The notes under the pieces were generated by a model. It was not told where the DNA came from. It saw only the letters and a list, made by a program, of their open reading frames with translations, and ran no database searches. 64,000 nucleotides of DNA from an uncultured Bacteroidota bacterium. Lineage in GTDB: Bacteria; Bacteroidota; Bacteroidia; Flavobacteriales_D; Sanyastnellaceae. Location: NCBI GenBank assembly GCA_903932685.1, contig CAIZGX010000004.1, positions 1-64,000 of the forward strand, written 5' to 3'. Positions 37,221 to 45,234 of this stretch are shown one piece after another. A program made the translations under genes and the position numbers. Numbering within the stretch: position 1 is the stretch's first letter; each line of letters starts with the position of its first letter.

Positions 37221-38414
37221 TATGATTTCATTTTGAATAAGTGTTGCAAGAACATATTCCTTCCAACTTGGAATGGATATGCGATTCATTACATCTGAAG
37301 TAAATGCTGAAACCAATAGTCGTTTCGCTGATTCTTCGCTCAGTCCTCTTGCACGCAAGTAGAATAAGGCCTCTTCGTTGAATTGACCAGTTGTTGATCC
37401 GTGGCTGCACTTCACATCGTCGGCATAAATTTCCAACTCAGGCTTGGTGAACATGTTGGCGTTGTCGCTCATCATGATGTTCGCATTGCTTTGATAAGCA
37501 TTGGTTTTCTGCGCATCGATGTGCACATAAACCTTTCCGTTGAATACGCCTTTGCCGTTGTCGAACAACACGCCTTTGTATATCTCATTGCTGTAACAAT
37601 TCGCTACCTGGTGATCTACGAACGTATGATTGTCGATTAGCTGATCTTGCTTCGGGAAGTATGCTCCGCTAAGGAATGTTTCACAATGTTGTCCTTCAAT
37701 GCGAATGTTCAATTCGTTGCGCACCCATGTTCCGCTTGCTGTAACAGTCGTGATTTTAAAAACACTTTTTTCTGCTTGAGAAATAGACTCTCTCAACAAG
37801 ATACATTCGTTCTTTGAAGTGTTTTGAAGTTGGTGAATCTCAAGCTGCGCATATGCTTCAACGTGGGCATACACATTCACCAAGTGAAATGACTGCTCTG
37901 ATTCTCCTTTGAAGTCAACGGTGATTTTGGCAACAGAATTTTCTTTCGAAACAATGAATACGTATGGCGCACTCATGCACAAGTTCGAAGAGTTTCCCAA
38001 TTCAATGGCTAAAACTTCTTCAACCAATTTTCCTTTTTCTACTTCAATTAAAACAAGATCGTTCGAAGCGTTTTCGGATATCGCATCGAAGACGTCTGTT
38101 CTGTTTTCTTTCGACAATAAGGAAAGAATAGTTTCTTGCTGAGCAGCAGAAAGGTCTTTTCCCAACGTCAGTTGAATTCCAGCAATGCTCGTCGAAGGAA
38201 GGGTAATGAATCCGTTTTCAATGCGAATGGCATTTTCTAACGTGGTTGGATTTGCATTGCGTTCCGCTTGTTTCCAAGTGGTATCAATGGCTCCAACACG
38301 TGTGTATTTCCAAGACTCTACGCGGGTAGTTGGCATTGGAAAATCAGCGACCGAATGTTTGTTCGGTTTGAAGCTGAATGTGTTAGTGGGTTTTATTTCC
38401 GCTACAATACTCAT
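37212..38414 (-). CDS. sufD: Fe-S assembly scaffold subunit SufD
   Basis: 400 residues from ATG 38414. A longer frame reaches 38441, but the 38414 start forms an ATGA overlap with the sufC stop. SufD pattern: VESWKYTRV, a beta-helix middle, then [28 protein letters not shown] and SFTSD-like ends. It pairs with SufB and SufC in the SufBC2D scaffold. Palindrome copies lie in its N-terminus (coding PNKHS) and across its stop codon. Confidence 0.93.
   Translation of the reverse strand: MSIVAEIKPTNTFSFKPNKHSVADFPMPTTRVESWKYTRVGAIDTTWKQAERNANPTTLENAIRIENGFITLPSTSIAGIQLTLGKDLSAAQQETILSLLSKENRTDVFDAISENASNDLVLIEVEKGKLVEEVLAIELGNSSNLCMSAPYVFIVSKENSVAKITVDFKGESEQSFHLVNVYAHVEAYAQLEIHQLQNTSKNECILLRESISQAEKSVFKITTVTASGTWVRNELNIRIEGQHCETFLSGAYFPKQDQLIDNHTFVDHQVANCYSNEIYKGVLFDNGKGVFNGKVYVHIDAQKTNAYQSNANIMMSDNANMFTKPELEIYADDVKCSHGSTTGQFNEEALFYLRARGLSEESAKRLLVSAFTSDVMNRISIPSWKEYVLATLIQNEIITE
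38350..38367. repeat. 18-bp palindrome ACCGAA-N6-TTCGGT, in sufD N-terminus
   Basis: ACCGAA-TGTTTG-TTCGGT. It codes PNKHS on the minus strand, just before the conserved core of SufD. Confidence 0.8.
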
Positions 38415-39166
38415 TTTGCGTCTTCCGTTTCTTTTAACCAATCGTATCCTTTCTCTTCCAACTCCAACGCCAATTCTTTCGTTCCACTCTTCACAATTTT
38501 ACCTTTGTAGAGCACGTGTACGAAATCTGGAACAATATGATCCAAGAGTCTTTGGTAGTGTGTAATCACAACGAACGAGCGTTTCCCGTCGCGCATCGCG
38601 TTTACACCTTCAGACACAATGCGTAACGCGTCAATGTCAAGTCCGCTGTCGGTTTCATCCAATACGCACAACGATGGATCGAGCATGGCCATTTGAAATA
38701 TTTCATTGCGCTTCTTTTCTCCACCACTGAATCCTTCGTTCACTGCGCGATTCGCAAGTTGTCCGTCTAATTCAACCAATTGAGATTTTTCTTTCACCAA
38801 TTGCAAGAACTCTTTTGCGGTTAATGCTTCAAGCCCTCTGTGCTTGCGAATCTCGCCAACTGCAGCTTTCAGGAAGTTCATGTTGCTTACTCCTGGAATT
38901 TCTACCGGGTATTGAAACGCTAAGAAGAGTCCTTCTCTAGCGCGCTCCTCGGCAGCCATGTCTAATAAATCTTTTGAGTTGAATGTAACTGTTCCTTCGG
39001 TTACTTCGTAATCCTCTCTTCCTGCAAGGACAGAGGCAAGGGTACTTTTTCCAGATCCGTTCGGACCCATAATCGCGTGCACTTCGCCTTCACCAATGGT
39101 TAATGAAAGTCCTTTGAGGATCTCTTTCTCTTCAATGCGTGCGTGTAAATTTTCAATCTTTAACAT
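38411..39166 (-). CDS. sufC: Fe-S assembly ATPase SufC
   Basis: 251 residues. ABC ATPase: Walker [17 protein letters not shown] (~34-49), signature [13 protein letters not shown], Walker [14 protein letters not shown]. Unlike transporter ATPases it works with SufB/SufD in the cytoplasm to drive cluster assembly. Its TGA overlaps the sufD ATG. It follows sufB after 11 bp. Confidence 0.96.
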   Translation of the reverse strand: MLKIENLHARIEEKEILKGLSLTIGEGEVHAIMGPNGSGKSTLASVLAGREDYEVTEGTVTFNSKDLLDMAAEERAREGLFLAFQYPVEIPGVSNMNFLKAAVGEIRKHRGLEALTAKEFLQLVKEKSQLVELDGQLANRAVNEGFSGGEKKRNEIFQMAMLDPSLCVLDETDSGLDIDALRIVSEGVNAMRDGKRSFVVITHYQRLLDHIVPDFVHVLYKGKIVKSGTKELALELEEKGYDWLKETEDAK

Positions 39167-39177
39167 AATTATCTTTT

Positions 39178-40626
39178 TTATCCTACGCTTCCTTCCAAAG
39201 AAATGGCGAGTAATTTTTGTGCTTCAACTGCAAACTCCATAGGAAGTTTGTTCAATACATCTTTGGCATAGCCATTCACAATCATGCTTACGGCTTGCTC
39301 CTGGTCGAGACCGCGTTGCAAGCAATAGAAGATTTGATCTTCACCAATTTTTGAAGTCGTTGCTTCATGCTCCACTTTCGCGGTGCTGTTGTTCACTTCA
39401 ATGTATGGGAAGGTGTGCGCGCCACTAGTATCGGTCATTAGCAGCGAATCGCATTGCGAGAAATTTCTTGCATTGGTCGCGTTCTTTCCAATTTGAACCA
39501 ATCCTCTGTATGAATTCTGACTGTGTCCGGAAGAGATACCTTTTGAGATAATCGTGCTCTTGGTATTCTTACCAATGTGAATCATCTTCGTGCCTGTATC
39601 TGCTTGTTGGAAGTGATTCGTAACAGCTACAGAATAAAATTCACCAACGCTGTTGTCGCCCTTCAAAATACAACTTGGATATTTCCAAGTAACAGCGCTT
39701 CCTGTTTCCACTTGGGTCCATGAAATTTTAGAATTCGCTCCTTCGCACATTCCGCGCTTCGTAACGAAATTGAAGACGCCGCCTTTTCCATCTCTATCTC
39801 CTGGATACCAGTTTTGAACGGTGCTGTATTTTATTTCAGCATCGCGCATGGCAACCAATTCAACCACTGCAGCGTGCAACTGATTTTCGTCGCGTTGCGG
39901 AGCGGTGCACCCTTCCAAGTAACTCACGTAGCTTTCTTCGTCTGCAATGAGCAATGTGCGCTCGAACTGGCCTGTACCTGCTTCGTTAATGCGGAAGTAA
40001 GTGCTTAACTCCATAGGGCAACGAACGCCTTTTGGAATGTAGCAGAAAGAACCGTCTGTGAATACCGCTGAATTCAATGCGGCGTAGTAATTATCAGTTC
40101 TCGGAACAACCGTTCCAAGGTATTTCTTTATAAGTTCAGGGTGTTCTTGAACGGCATCGCTAATGCTGCAGAAGATGATTCCAAGCTCGCCTAATTTTTC
40201 TTTGAATGAAGTAGCTACAGATACAGAGTCCATCACGAAATCTACCGCAACGCCACTTAATCTTTTTTGTTCTTCAATGGAAATACCAAGCTTTTCCATG
40301 GTTTTGCGAAGCTCTGGATCCATTTCATCTAAACTGTTCAACACCTTTTTTTGCTTCGGTGCAGCATAAAAGGAGATGGCCTGAAGATTTGGTTTTTCAT
40401 ACTTCACATGCGCCCATTCCGGCTCTGTCATTTTCTGAAAAATCTTGAACGCCTCTAAACGCCAGTCTAGCAGCCATTGAGGCTCGTTCTTCTTCGATGA
40501 GATTAAGCGAATAATGTCTTCGTTCAATCCTGCCGGAGCTTTATCTGATTCTATGTTGGTTGTAAATCCGAATTCGTACTCTTTCGAGGTTACGTTTTCT
40601 AACAACTCATCGCCTTCGTAAGCCAT
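39178..40626 (-). CDS. sufB: Fe-S assembly scaffold subunit SufB
   Basis: 482 residues. Family landmarks: [68 protein letters not shown] and [12 protein letters not shown], whose Cys corresponds to the sulfur-accepting Cys of SufB. It is the core scaffold with SufC and SufD. Six bases separate it from sufA. Confidence 0.96.
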   Translation of the reverse strand: MAYEGDELLENVTSKEYEFGFTTNIESDKAPAGLNEDIIRLISSKKNEPQWLLDWRLEAFKIFQKMTEPEWAHVKYEKPNLQAISFYAAPKQKKVLNSLDEMDPELRKTMEKLGISIEEQKRLSGVAVDFVMDSVSVATSFKEKLGELGIIFCSISDAVQEHPELIKKYLGTVVPRTDNYYAALNSAVFTDGSFCYIPKGVRCPMELSTYFRINEAGTGQFERTLLIADEESYVSYLEGCTAPQRDENQLHAAVVELVAMRDAEIKYSTVQNWYPGDRDGKGGVFNFVTKRGMCEGANSKISWTQVETGSAVTWKYPSCILKGDNSVGEFYSVAVTNHFQQADTGTKMIHIGKNTKSTIISKGISSGHSQNSYRGLVQIGKNATNARNFSQCDSLLMTDTSGAHTFPYIEVNNSTAKVEHEATTSKIGEDQIFYCLQRGLDQEQAVSMIVNGYAKDVLNKLPMEFAVEAQKLLAISLEGSVG

Positions 40627-40632
40627 ATGTTT

Positions 40633-40959
40633 TTAGATTGAAAAGCTTTCACCACATCCACACGTGCGAGAGGCATTCGGATTGTTAAACACAAATCCTT
40701 TTCCGTTCAAACCACCCGTGTATTCCAATTCGGTTCCAACCAAGTACAAGAAGCTCTTGCGGTCTACAACCACGGTCACTCCATTGTCTTCAAAGGTCTG
40801 ATCACCGTCTTTCATTTCCGTGTCGAATTCCAGCTTGTACATAAGACCGCTGCATCCGCCACCATCTACGCCCACGCGAACGAATGCATGTTCAGGATGA
40901 CCCTCATCAGCGATGAGCTTTGCCACTTGTGCTTTCGCGCTTTCTGTAATTTTTATCAT
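40633..40959 (-). CDS. sufA: A-type Fe-S carrier protein SufA/IscA
   Basis: 108 residues from ATG 40959 (MIKITESAKAQVAKLI). The three cluster-binding cysteines are in GGGCSGLMY (Cys36) and TCGCGESF (Cys100, Cys102). It carries assembled clusters to target proteins. The frame stays open upstream to 41331, but that extension only translates the 36-bp repeat (RPFAEPCNASSV repeated) and the promoter; it is not part of the protein. First gene of the SUF operon. Confidence 0.95.
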   Translation of the reverse strand: MIKITESAKAQVAKLIADEGHPEHAFVRVGVDGGGCSGLMYKLEFDTEMKDGDQTFEDNGVTVVVDRKSFLYLVGTELEYTGGLNGKGFVFNNPNASRTCGCGESFSI

Positions 40960-41008
40960 GTACCTAAGTTTAACAACAATACGTTCAACTTGTTTTGCCA
41001 AAATCGAC

Positions 41009-41031
41009 CTATTTAGAAAAAATCTAAATAG
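41009..41031 (-). promoter_or_regulatory. Candidate operator: perfect inverted repeat in SUF leader
   Basis: CTATTTAGA-AAAAA-TCTAAATAG: perfect 9-bp arms with a 5-bp spacer, lying about 15-38 bp downstream of the -7 box and 50 bp before the sufA ATG. The sequence is shaped like sites of DtxR/MntR- or Fur-type metal regulators, but the regulator is unknown. It has no T tract in the minus direction, so it is unlikely to be a terminator. Confidence 0.6.
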
Positions 41032-41046
41032 AAGCCGTTCGGGCTG

Positions 41047-41079
41047 CAAAAGTAGTGCATTTAGGGTAGTTGATGCAAA
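41047..41079 (-). promoter_or_regulatory. SUF operon promoter
   Basis: On the minus strand: TTTG (41076-41079), 21-bp spacer, TACTTTTG (41047-41054). The leader to sufA is about 85 bases and contains the inverted repeat at 41009. Confidence 0.75.
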
Positions 41080-41087
41080 TGTTTTGC

Positions 41088-41243
41088 AAGGTTCTGCGAA
41101 AGGTCTTACTGAAGATGCGTTGCAAGGTTCTGCGAAAGGTCTTACTGAAGATGCGTTGCAAGGTTCTGCGAAAGGTCTTACTGAAGATGCGTTGCAAGGT
41201 TCTGCGAAAGGTCCTTCGGAAGGTGAAGCTTGCGCAGCACCTA
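41088..41243. repeat. Dodecamer cluster 2 with 36-bp higher-order repeat
   Basis: Twelve forward 12-mers followed by one inverted unit. The triplet AAGGTTCTGCGA-AAGGTCTTACTG-AAGATGCGTTGC is repeated exactly three times (41088-41195). AAGGTTCTGCGA, AAGGTCCTTCGG, AAGGTGAAGCTT and inverted GCGCAGCACCTA follow. It lies between the 3' end of the outer-membrane protein gene and the SUF -33 box. Confidence 0.92.
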
Positions 41244-41248
41244 AGTAA

Positions 41249-42103
41249 CTACTTCCTCTTCCTTTTCCTCTTAATATCCGGACCGAAGAGATCACCGCCG
41301 TCGTGTCTGCCTGGTTTGTCGGTGCTGACATCCTTTGGACCTTTGTTCACGTCGTCGCAGGTGCGATCGGGTTTGTGTTTAGCGAAGAGGAGAGAGGCTT
41401 TGAAAACAATTGGACAGTAGTGCGAATGGAAATAGTCCATGCGAATATCACCCAAAGTGTTTGGGAAGATTTGAAGGACAGGAACTTCAACTTCGAAAGT
41501 GGCGTAGAGACCATCATTAATCAACATTCCGTAACCTAAGCCGTAATACACTTGTGAACGAATTTTTTCAGAGTAGGCTCTTGGAAGGGCATAGTATTCG
41601 CCGCACGTAGAACGTTTGTAGGCGTAATCTGCGAAAATCCCGAATTCATTTTGAATCCATTTACCCTTCCCAAAAGGAGTGATATTACTGGTTGAAAAAG
41701 TGAGTCCAAATCTGTTTTCATGGAAAATGCGCTTTTCATAAATGGATTGTCCAAATACATCTTCCCCATTGAATTTCTCTGATCCGTTGAATCGAATGTA
41801 ATGAACGTTCAAGTCGAATCTGTTCAAGAAAATAAGCTTGTCTGTAACCCAGTATTTCCCAACATCAGCTGTCCAACCCACGCGAGGCCTCGCCTTGTAT
41901 GTTCCAGCTGAAAAATCGGGAGAAGCAATCGTATCCGTGGCGTTCCATCTTTTTCCATAGGCAATGGTGGGGCCAATGGAAACGATTAATCCCTTCGGCA
42001 TATACGAAGTGCGCTCATAGAAAAGCGTTTTCAAGGTCGTTCTGCGCTGTCCGAATGACAAGGCACTAACGAAAAACAATATCGCGAAGATTGAAAGTCT
42101 CAT
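41249..42103 (-). CDS. Putative outer-membrane protein of unknown function
   Basis: 284 residues from ATG 42103, which gives a clean signal peptide (MRLSIFAILFFVSALSFGQ); an ATG at 42118 adds five residues. The body has many amphipathic beta strands (GPTIAYGKRW, RFDLNVHYIRF, NRFGLTFS, EFGIFADYAYKR, VYYGLGYGM), suggesting a small beta-barrel. An unusual charged tail with CDDVNKG, two GG/GP-rich turns and the basic end KRKRKRK follows the last strand. I do not recognise the family. It is divergent from the polyprenyl synthase gene. Confidence 0.75.
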   Translation of the reverse strand: MRLSIFAILFFVSALSFGQRRTTLKTLFYERTSYMPKGLIVSIGPTIAYGKRWNATDTIASPDFSAGTYKARPRVGWTADVGKYWVTDKLIFLNRFDLNVHYIRFNGSEKFNGEDVFGQSIYEKRIFHENRFGLTFSTSNITPFGKGKWIQNEFGIFADYAYKRSTCGEYYALPRAYSEKIRSQVYYGLGYGMLINDGLYATFEVEVPVLQIFPNTLGDIRMDYFHSHYCPIVFKASLLFAKHKPDRTCDDVNKGPKDVSTDKPGRHDGGDLFGPDIKRKRKRK

Positions 42104-42175
42104 TTTACAAATCAACAAGATTTCTTCATGCTTATTTCCTTGGGAATAATTGTTTTTTAACAGGCTTTCCTTCAG

Positions 42176-42298
42176 AAGGTGCGTTGCAAGTTATTCCTTC
42201 CGAAGGACCTTTCGCAGAACCTAGCAATTCAATTTCTGCAAGACCTTTCAACGAACCTTCCTTCGGACCTTGCTTTCGGCATCTTTCGTAAGAATCTT
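42176..42298. repeat. Dodecamer cluster 3 (2 direct + 8 inverted units)
   Basis: AAGGTGCGTTGC, AAGTTATTCCTT, then inverted CCGAAGGACCTT, TCGCAGAACCTA, GCAATTCAATTT, CTGCAAGACCTT, TCAACGAACCTT, CCTTCGGACCTT, followed by 14- and 13-base variants. It ends four bases before the -7 box of the polyprenyl synthase gene. Confidence 0.85.
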
Positions 42299-42302
42299 GT
42301 TA

Positions 42303-42310
42303 TACATTTG
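42303..42310 (+). promoter_or_regulatory. -7 box of the polyprenyl synthase gene, leaderless geometry
   Basis: TACATTTG, five bases before GTG 42316. The -33 region falls within dodecamer cluster 3. Confidence 0.65.
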
Positions 42311-42315
42311 CCCTC

Positions 42316-43290
42316 GTGTCCGCACTATCCCAAATACAAGCGCCCGTTGAAGGCGAAATGAATGCGTTTGAATCGTTCTTCAAAGAACAGATGAAAAGCG
42401 AGCATCGCTTGTTGGATAAGGTTACTAATTACATCGTTAAAAGAAAAGGGAAGCAAATGCGTCCGCTCTTTGTTTTCTTATCTGCAAAGCTTTTTCAAAA
42501 ACCAGAGGAACCAACGTTCGTTGCTGCAACCATGATTGAACTGCTGCACACCGCAACGCTCGTGCACGACGACGTGGTAGATGACGCACAAATGCGTCGC
42601 GGTTTCTTCAGCATTAACGCGCTTTGGAAAAACAAAATCGCCGTTTTAGTTGGAGACTATTTGTTGTCAAGAGGTCTTTCGTTGAGCGTGAAAACACAAC
42701 AATTTCGTTTGTTGGGAATCATGAGCAAAGCCGTGAAGGACATGGCAGAGGGGGAATTGCTTCAACAAGAAAAATCAAGGAAATTAGATATTACAGAAGA
42801 TGTCTATTACGATATCATTCGTCAGAAAACCGCTTCGCTTATTTCTGCATGTTGCGAAAGCGGAGCAGCCTCTACTTCCGCTACAGATGAGCAAGTGAAG
42901 CAATTGGCGCTGTTCGGAGAATATGTTGGAATGGCCTTCCAAATTAAAGATGACTTGTTCGATTACGGAACAACCGATGCCATTGGAAAACCCGTGGGCA
43001 TTGACATTCAAGAAAGGAAGCTAACGCTTCCATTGATTCATGTTTTGGGAAAAGTCGATCGCGATACCGCGAAGAAATTGATTCGCACCGTGCGAAAATT
43101 CAATACCGATAAAGTGAAAGTAGAAGAGCTCATGGCTCAAGTTGTGCAGCTAGGTGGAATCACATACGCGACAGAAAAGATGTACGAATTCCGTGACAAG
43201 GCGTTGGATATTTTGAATCAATTCGAAGATTCTCCTGCCCGCGAATCCCTTAAATTACTGGTGAATTACACCATTGAACGTAAAAAATAG
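42316..43290 (+). CDS. ispB: Trans-polyprenyl diphosphate synthase
   Basis: 324 residues from a GTG start. The first aspartate-rich motif is HDDVVDDAQMRRG (DD at 85-86) and the second is FQIKDDLFDYG (~215). KGKQMRPLFVFL and GDYLLSRG are also family signatures. It condenses isopentenyl diphosphate onto a prenyl primer to make the C35-C45 chain used for menaquinone. The exact chain length cannot be read. The start is supported by the N-terminus SALSQIQAPVEGEM, which fits the family, and by the promoter spacing. The downstream lipoprotein gene begins 4 bp later. Confidence 0.93.
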   Translation: MSALSQIQAPVEGEMNAFESFFKEQMKSEHRLLDKVTNYIVKRKGKQMRPLFVFLSAKLFQKPEEPTFVAATMIELLHTATLVHDDVVDDAQMRRGFFSINALWKNKIAVLVGDYLLSRGLSLSVKTQQFRLLGIMSKAVKDMAEGELLQQEKSRKLDITEDVYYDIIRQKTASLISACCESGAASTSATDEQVKQLALFGEYVGMAFQIKDDLFDYGTTDAIGKPVGIDIQERKLTLPLIHVLGKVDRDTAKKLIRTVRKFNTDKVKVEELMAQVVQLGGITYATEKMYEFRDKALDILNQFEDSPARESLKLLVNYTIERKK

Positions 43291-43294
43291 AAGT

Positions 43295-43720
43295 ATGAAA
43301 AAAGCAATCTGGATGCTCACCCTTTTTGTTGTTGCGTTTGCTTCCTGCACCACTTCTTTGGAAGATGCAGATGCACGGGACATAAAAACAACTTCCGAAG
43401 GAATGCGTATTGTAGGATATTTCGAAAAAGGGACGGACAATAAAATTGGAGAACGCGCATTCTATCCGAATAGCCAACAGTGCTACATTGAAATGCGCAT
43501 GAAGGACACCAAGCGCCACGGAGAGTGTTATACCTACTATCAGAATGGAAACAAGTGGAGTTTGAATACCTATGAAAATGGGGAACTAAACGGCGACTAT
43601 AAAACTTGGTATGAAAACGGAAAACTATATGTTGAAGGGGAATACGAAAATGGAAAAGAAATCGGGGAGTGGATATTCTACAAGGAAGATGGAACCGAAA
43701 AGGAACGCAAGAAGTATTAA
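43295..43720 (+). CDS. Lipoprotein with MORN/YwqK-like repeats
   Basis: 141 residues from ATG 43295, giving a lipoprotein signal (MKKAIWMLTLFVVAFASC, Cys18). The body has repeated Y-x-NG-x motifs: YYQNGNKWSLNTYENGELNGDY is one long run near residues 85-105, then WYENGKLYVEGEYENGKEIGEW. This is the pattern of the MORN-variant repeats of the YwqK family, which often mediate protein or membrane contacts. It overlaps the start of the muramidase gene by 32 bases. Confidence 0.85.
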   Translation: MKKAIWMLTLFVVAFASCTTSLEDADARDIKTTSEGMRIVGYFEKGTDNKIGERAFYPNSQQCYIEMRMKDTKRHGECYTYYQNGNKWSLNTYENGELNGDYKTWYENGKLYVEGEYENGKEIGEWIFYKEDGTEKERKKY

Positions 43721-44567
43721 TTATTTCCTGTTTCTCATTCTCCTACTCATTCTTGCCCCTTTCTCTTCCTCTTTGGCCCAATCTCCAGAGGCCTACATCC
43801 AAAAATATTCCTCTATTGCGCAAGAGCAAATGCGCAAATACGGAATTCCTTCAAGCATCACACTCGCTCAAGGAATCCTCGAAAGCGGCAGCGGAAAGTC
43901 TAAGCTGGCCATTGAAGCCAACAATCATTTCGGAGTTAAATGCCACGACACTTGGAACGGCGCTACCATGCATTTAGATGACGACGCGCCGAATGAATGT
44001 TTCCGCAAATACAAATCAGTTGAGCAGTCGTTCGAAGATCACAGCGTATTCCTGAAAAAGCCGCGTTACGAGGAGTTGTTTACTTTGGAAATCACAGACT
44101 ACAAAGGATGGGCCCAAGGTCTGAAGAAATGCGGTTACGCAACAAGTTCAACCTACGCCAAGAACTTGATAGATTTAATTGAAAAGTATGAACTCACGCA
44201 ATTCGACACGGAACAAAAACCGAACGAACATTCGGCTATAGTTCATATCTCGAACAATCGTATTAAGTATGTTTCTGCGAAGAAAAAAGAAACGCTCAAA
44301 GAACTCTCGCAGCGCACAGGTGTTTCTGAGCATTTATTGGCGAAGTACAACGACATAGAAGATAGACATGTCTTTCAGGAAAAGGAAATAGCCTACCTAC
44401 AACCCAAGCGATTCAAGGGAAGCGTAAAAGAACACAAAGTGAAACGCGGAGAGAGCATACGTGATATCTCCCAGCAATACGGCATTCGCATTCGCAGTAT
44501 TGAACGGAAAAACGATCTTGAAAGAGGAGCAGAGTTGAAGACTGGTGTAGTGTTAAAATTGAGGTAA
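43689..44567 (+). CDS. Exported glucosaminidase/muramidase with LysM domain
   Basis: 292 residues from ATG 43689 (MEPKRNARSINYFLFL). The signal sequence has a hydrophobic core LFLILLLILAPF and ends SSLAQ. Catalytic domain ~40-195: the glucosaminidase fold signature SSITLAQGILESGSGKS (catalytic Glu), NNHFGVKCH, FRKYKSVEQSFEDHSVFL and CGYATSSTYAKNLIDLIE. A linker region contains an ACCGAA-N6-TTCGGT palindrome (KPNEHS). The C-terminus has two LysM-like segments (VSAKKKETLKELSQRTG and HKVKRGESIRDISQQYG) that bind peptidoglycan. It cleaves the glycan strand in cell-wall turnover. The upstream frame inside the lipoprotein gene is not used. Confidence 0.9.
   Translation: MEPKRNARSINYFLFLILLLILAPFSSSLAQSPEAYIQKYSSIAQEQMRKYGIPSSITLAQGILESGSGKSKLAIEANNHFGVKCHDTWNGATMHLDDDAPNECFRKYKSVEQSFEDHSVFLKKPRYEELFTLEITDYKGWAQGLKKCGYATSSTYAKNLIDLIEKYELTQFDTEQKPNEHSAIVHISNNRIKYVSAKKKETLKELSQRTGVSEHLLAKYNDIEDRHVFQEKEIAYLQPKRFKGSVKEHKVKRGESIRDISQQYGIRIRSIERKNDLERGAELKTGVVLKLR
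44219..44236 (+). repeat. 18-bp palindrome copy (one mismatch), in muramidase linker
   Basis: ACCGAA-CGAACA-TTCGGC. It codes PNEHS in the linker between the catalytic and LysM domains. Confidence 0.75.
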
Positions 44568-44590
44568 TTCTTATATATTTCTTAAATTCG
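44559..44590 (+). promoter_or_regulatory. Promoter of the MNT-HEPN pair
   Basis: TTG (44559-44561), 21-bp spacer, TAAATTCG (44583-44590), then four bases and ATG 44595. The -33 lies at the 3' end of the muramidase gene. Confidence 0.6.
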
Positions 44591-44594
44591 CGGT

Positions 44595-44909
44595 ATGGAA
44601 CCGTTAGCACCATATATAACTTCAATTCAGCATTTATGCGAAAAGCATAATGTGAAGAATTTGTATGCCTTTGGGTCTGTAACTAAAGAAACATTTTCCG
44701 ACGGAAGTGATGTGGATTTAATTGTTGATTTCGAAGAGAACAATTCTCCAAAGTCTTATTCAGACAATTATTTTGATTTGAAGTTTTCACTTGAAGATTT
44801 GCTAGGTCGAGAGGTTGATTTATTGGAAGCCAAAGAATTAAAGAATCCGTATTTGAAAGAACAGATTGTTCAAGAAAGATCATTGATTTATGGAAAAGAA
44901 TCAGAGTAG
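44595..44909 (+). CDS. mntA: MNT-domain nucleotidyltransferase antitoxin (MntA-like)
   Basis: 104 residues. The minimal nucleotidyltransferase motif is complete: YAFGSVTKETFSDGSDVDLIVDF, i.e. GS-x10-D-x-D, with a third acidic position in GREVDLLEA. In HEPN/MNT modules the MNT protein AMPylates and neutralises the HEPN RNase. It overlaps the HEPN gene by 20 bases. The pair is visibly more AT-rich than its neighbours, suggesting acquisition. Confidence 0.9.
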   Translation: MEPLAPYITSIQHLCEKHNVKNLYAFGSVTKETFSDGSDVDLIVDFEENNSPKSYSDNYFDLKFSLEDLLGREVDLLEAKELKNPYLKEQIVQERSLIYGKESE

Positions 44910-45234
44910 TCTTTTATATGATATTCTCAATGCTATCATAGAAATAGAATCCTTTTTGGACATAGAGGACATGAGTTTTAATAGATATGTTCTTGATCTT
45001 AAAACAAAAAGAGCGGTAGAACGAAATCTTGAAATTATAGGTGAAGCAATGAATAGACTAGTTAAGGGTTTTCCAGATTTTGAATTGCCGAATTCACGAA
45101 AAATAATCGATGTCAGAAATAGAATCATTCATGGATACGATTCCGTTTCTGATGATATTATTTGGACAATAATTCACGAGTCAATTCCTTCTTTGAAAAG
45201 TGAGGTTGAATTGTTATTAGGGGAAGGGAATTAG
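44890..45234 (+). CDS. hepT: HEPN-domain RNase toxin (HepT-like, DUF86)
   Basis: 114 residues. The active-site R-x4-H motif is seen in IDVRNRIIHGYDSV, with the nearby Tyr that is the AMPylation target in HepT. The helical four-bundle pattern (LEIIGEAMNRLVKGFP) is typical. Toxic RNase partner of the MNT protein upstream. Its TAG stop overlaps the TAA stop of the convergent glycosyltransferase gene. Confidence 0.9.
   Translation: MEKNQSSLLYDILNAIIEIESFLDIEDMSFNRYVLDLKTKRAVERNLEIIGEAMNRLVKGFPDFELPNSRKIIDVRNRIIHGYDSVSDDIIWTIIHESIPSLKSEVELLLGEGN

Noticed and set aside
40960-41331. N-terminal extension of SufA with RPFAEPCNASSV repeats
   Set aside because: It translates the promoter, the inverted repeat and the dodecamer array. 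The normal SufA start is ATG 40959.
41070-41420. Plus-strand repeat protein (KVLRKVLLKM) in the same array
   Set aside because: The frame is open only because the 36-bp repeat lacks stops; there is no promoter or start context.
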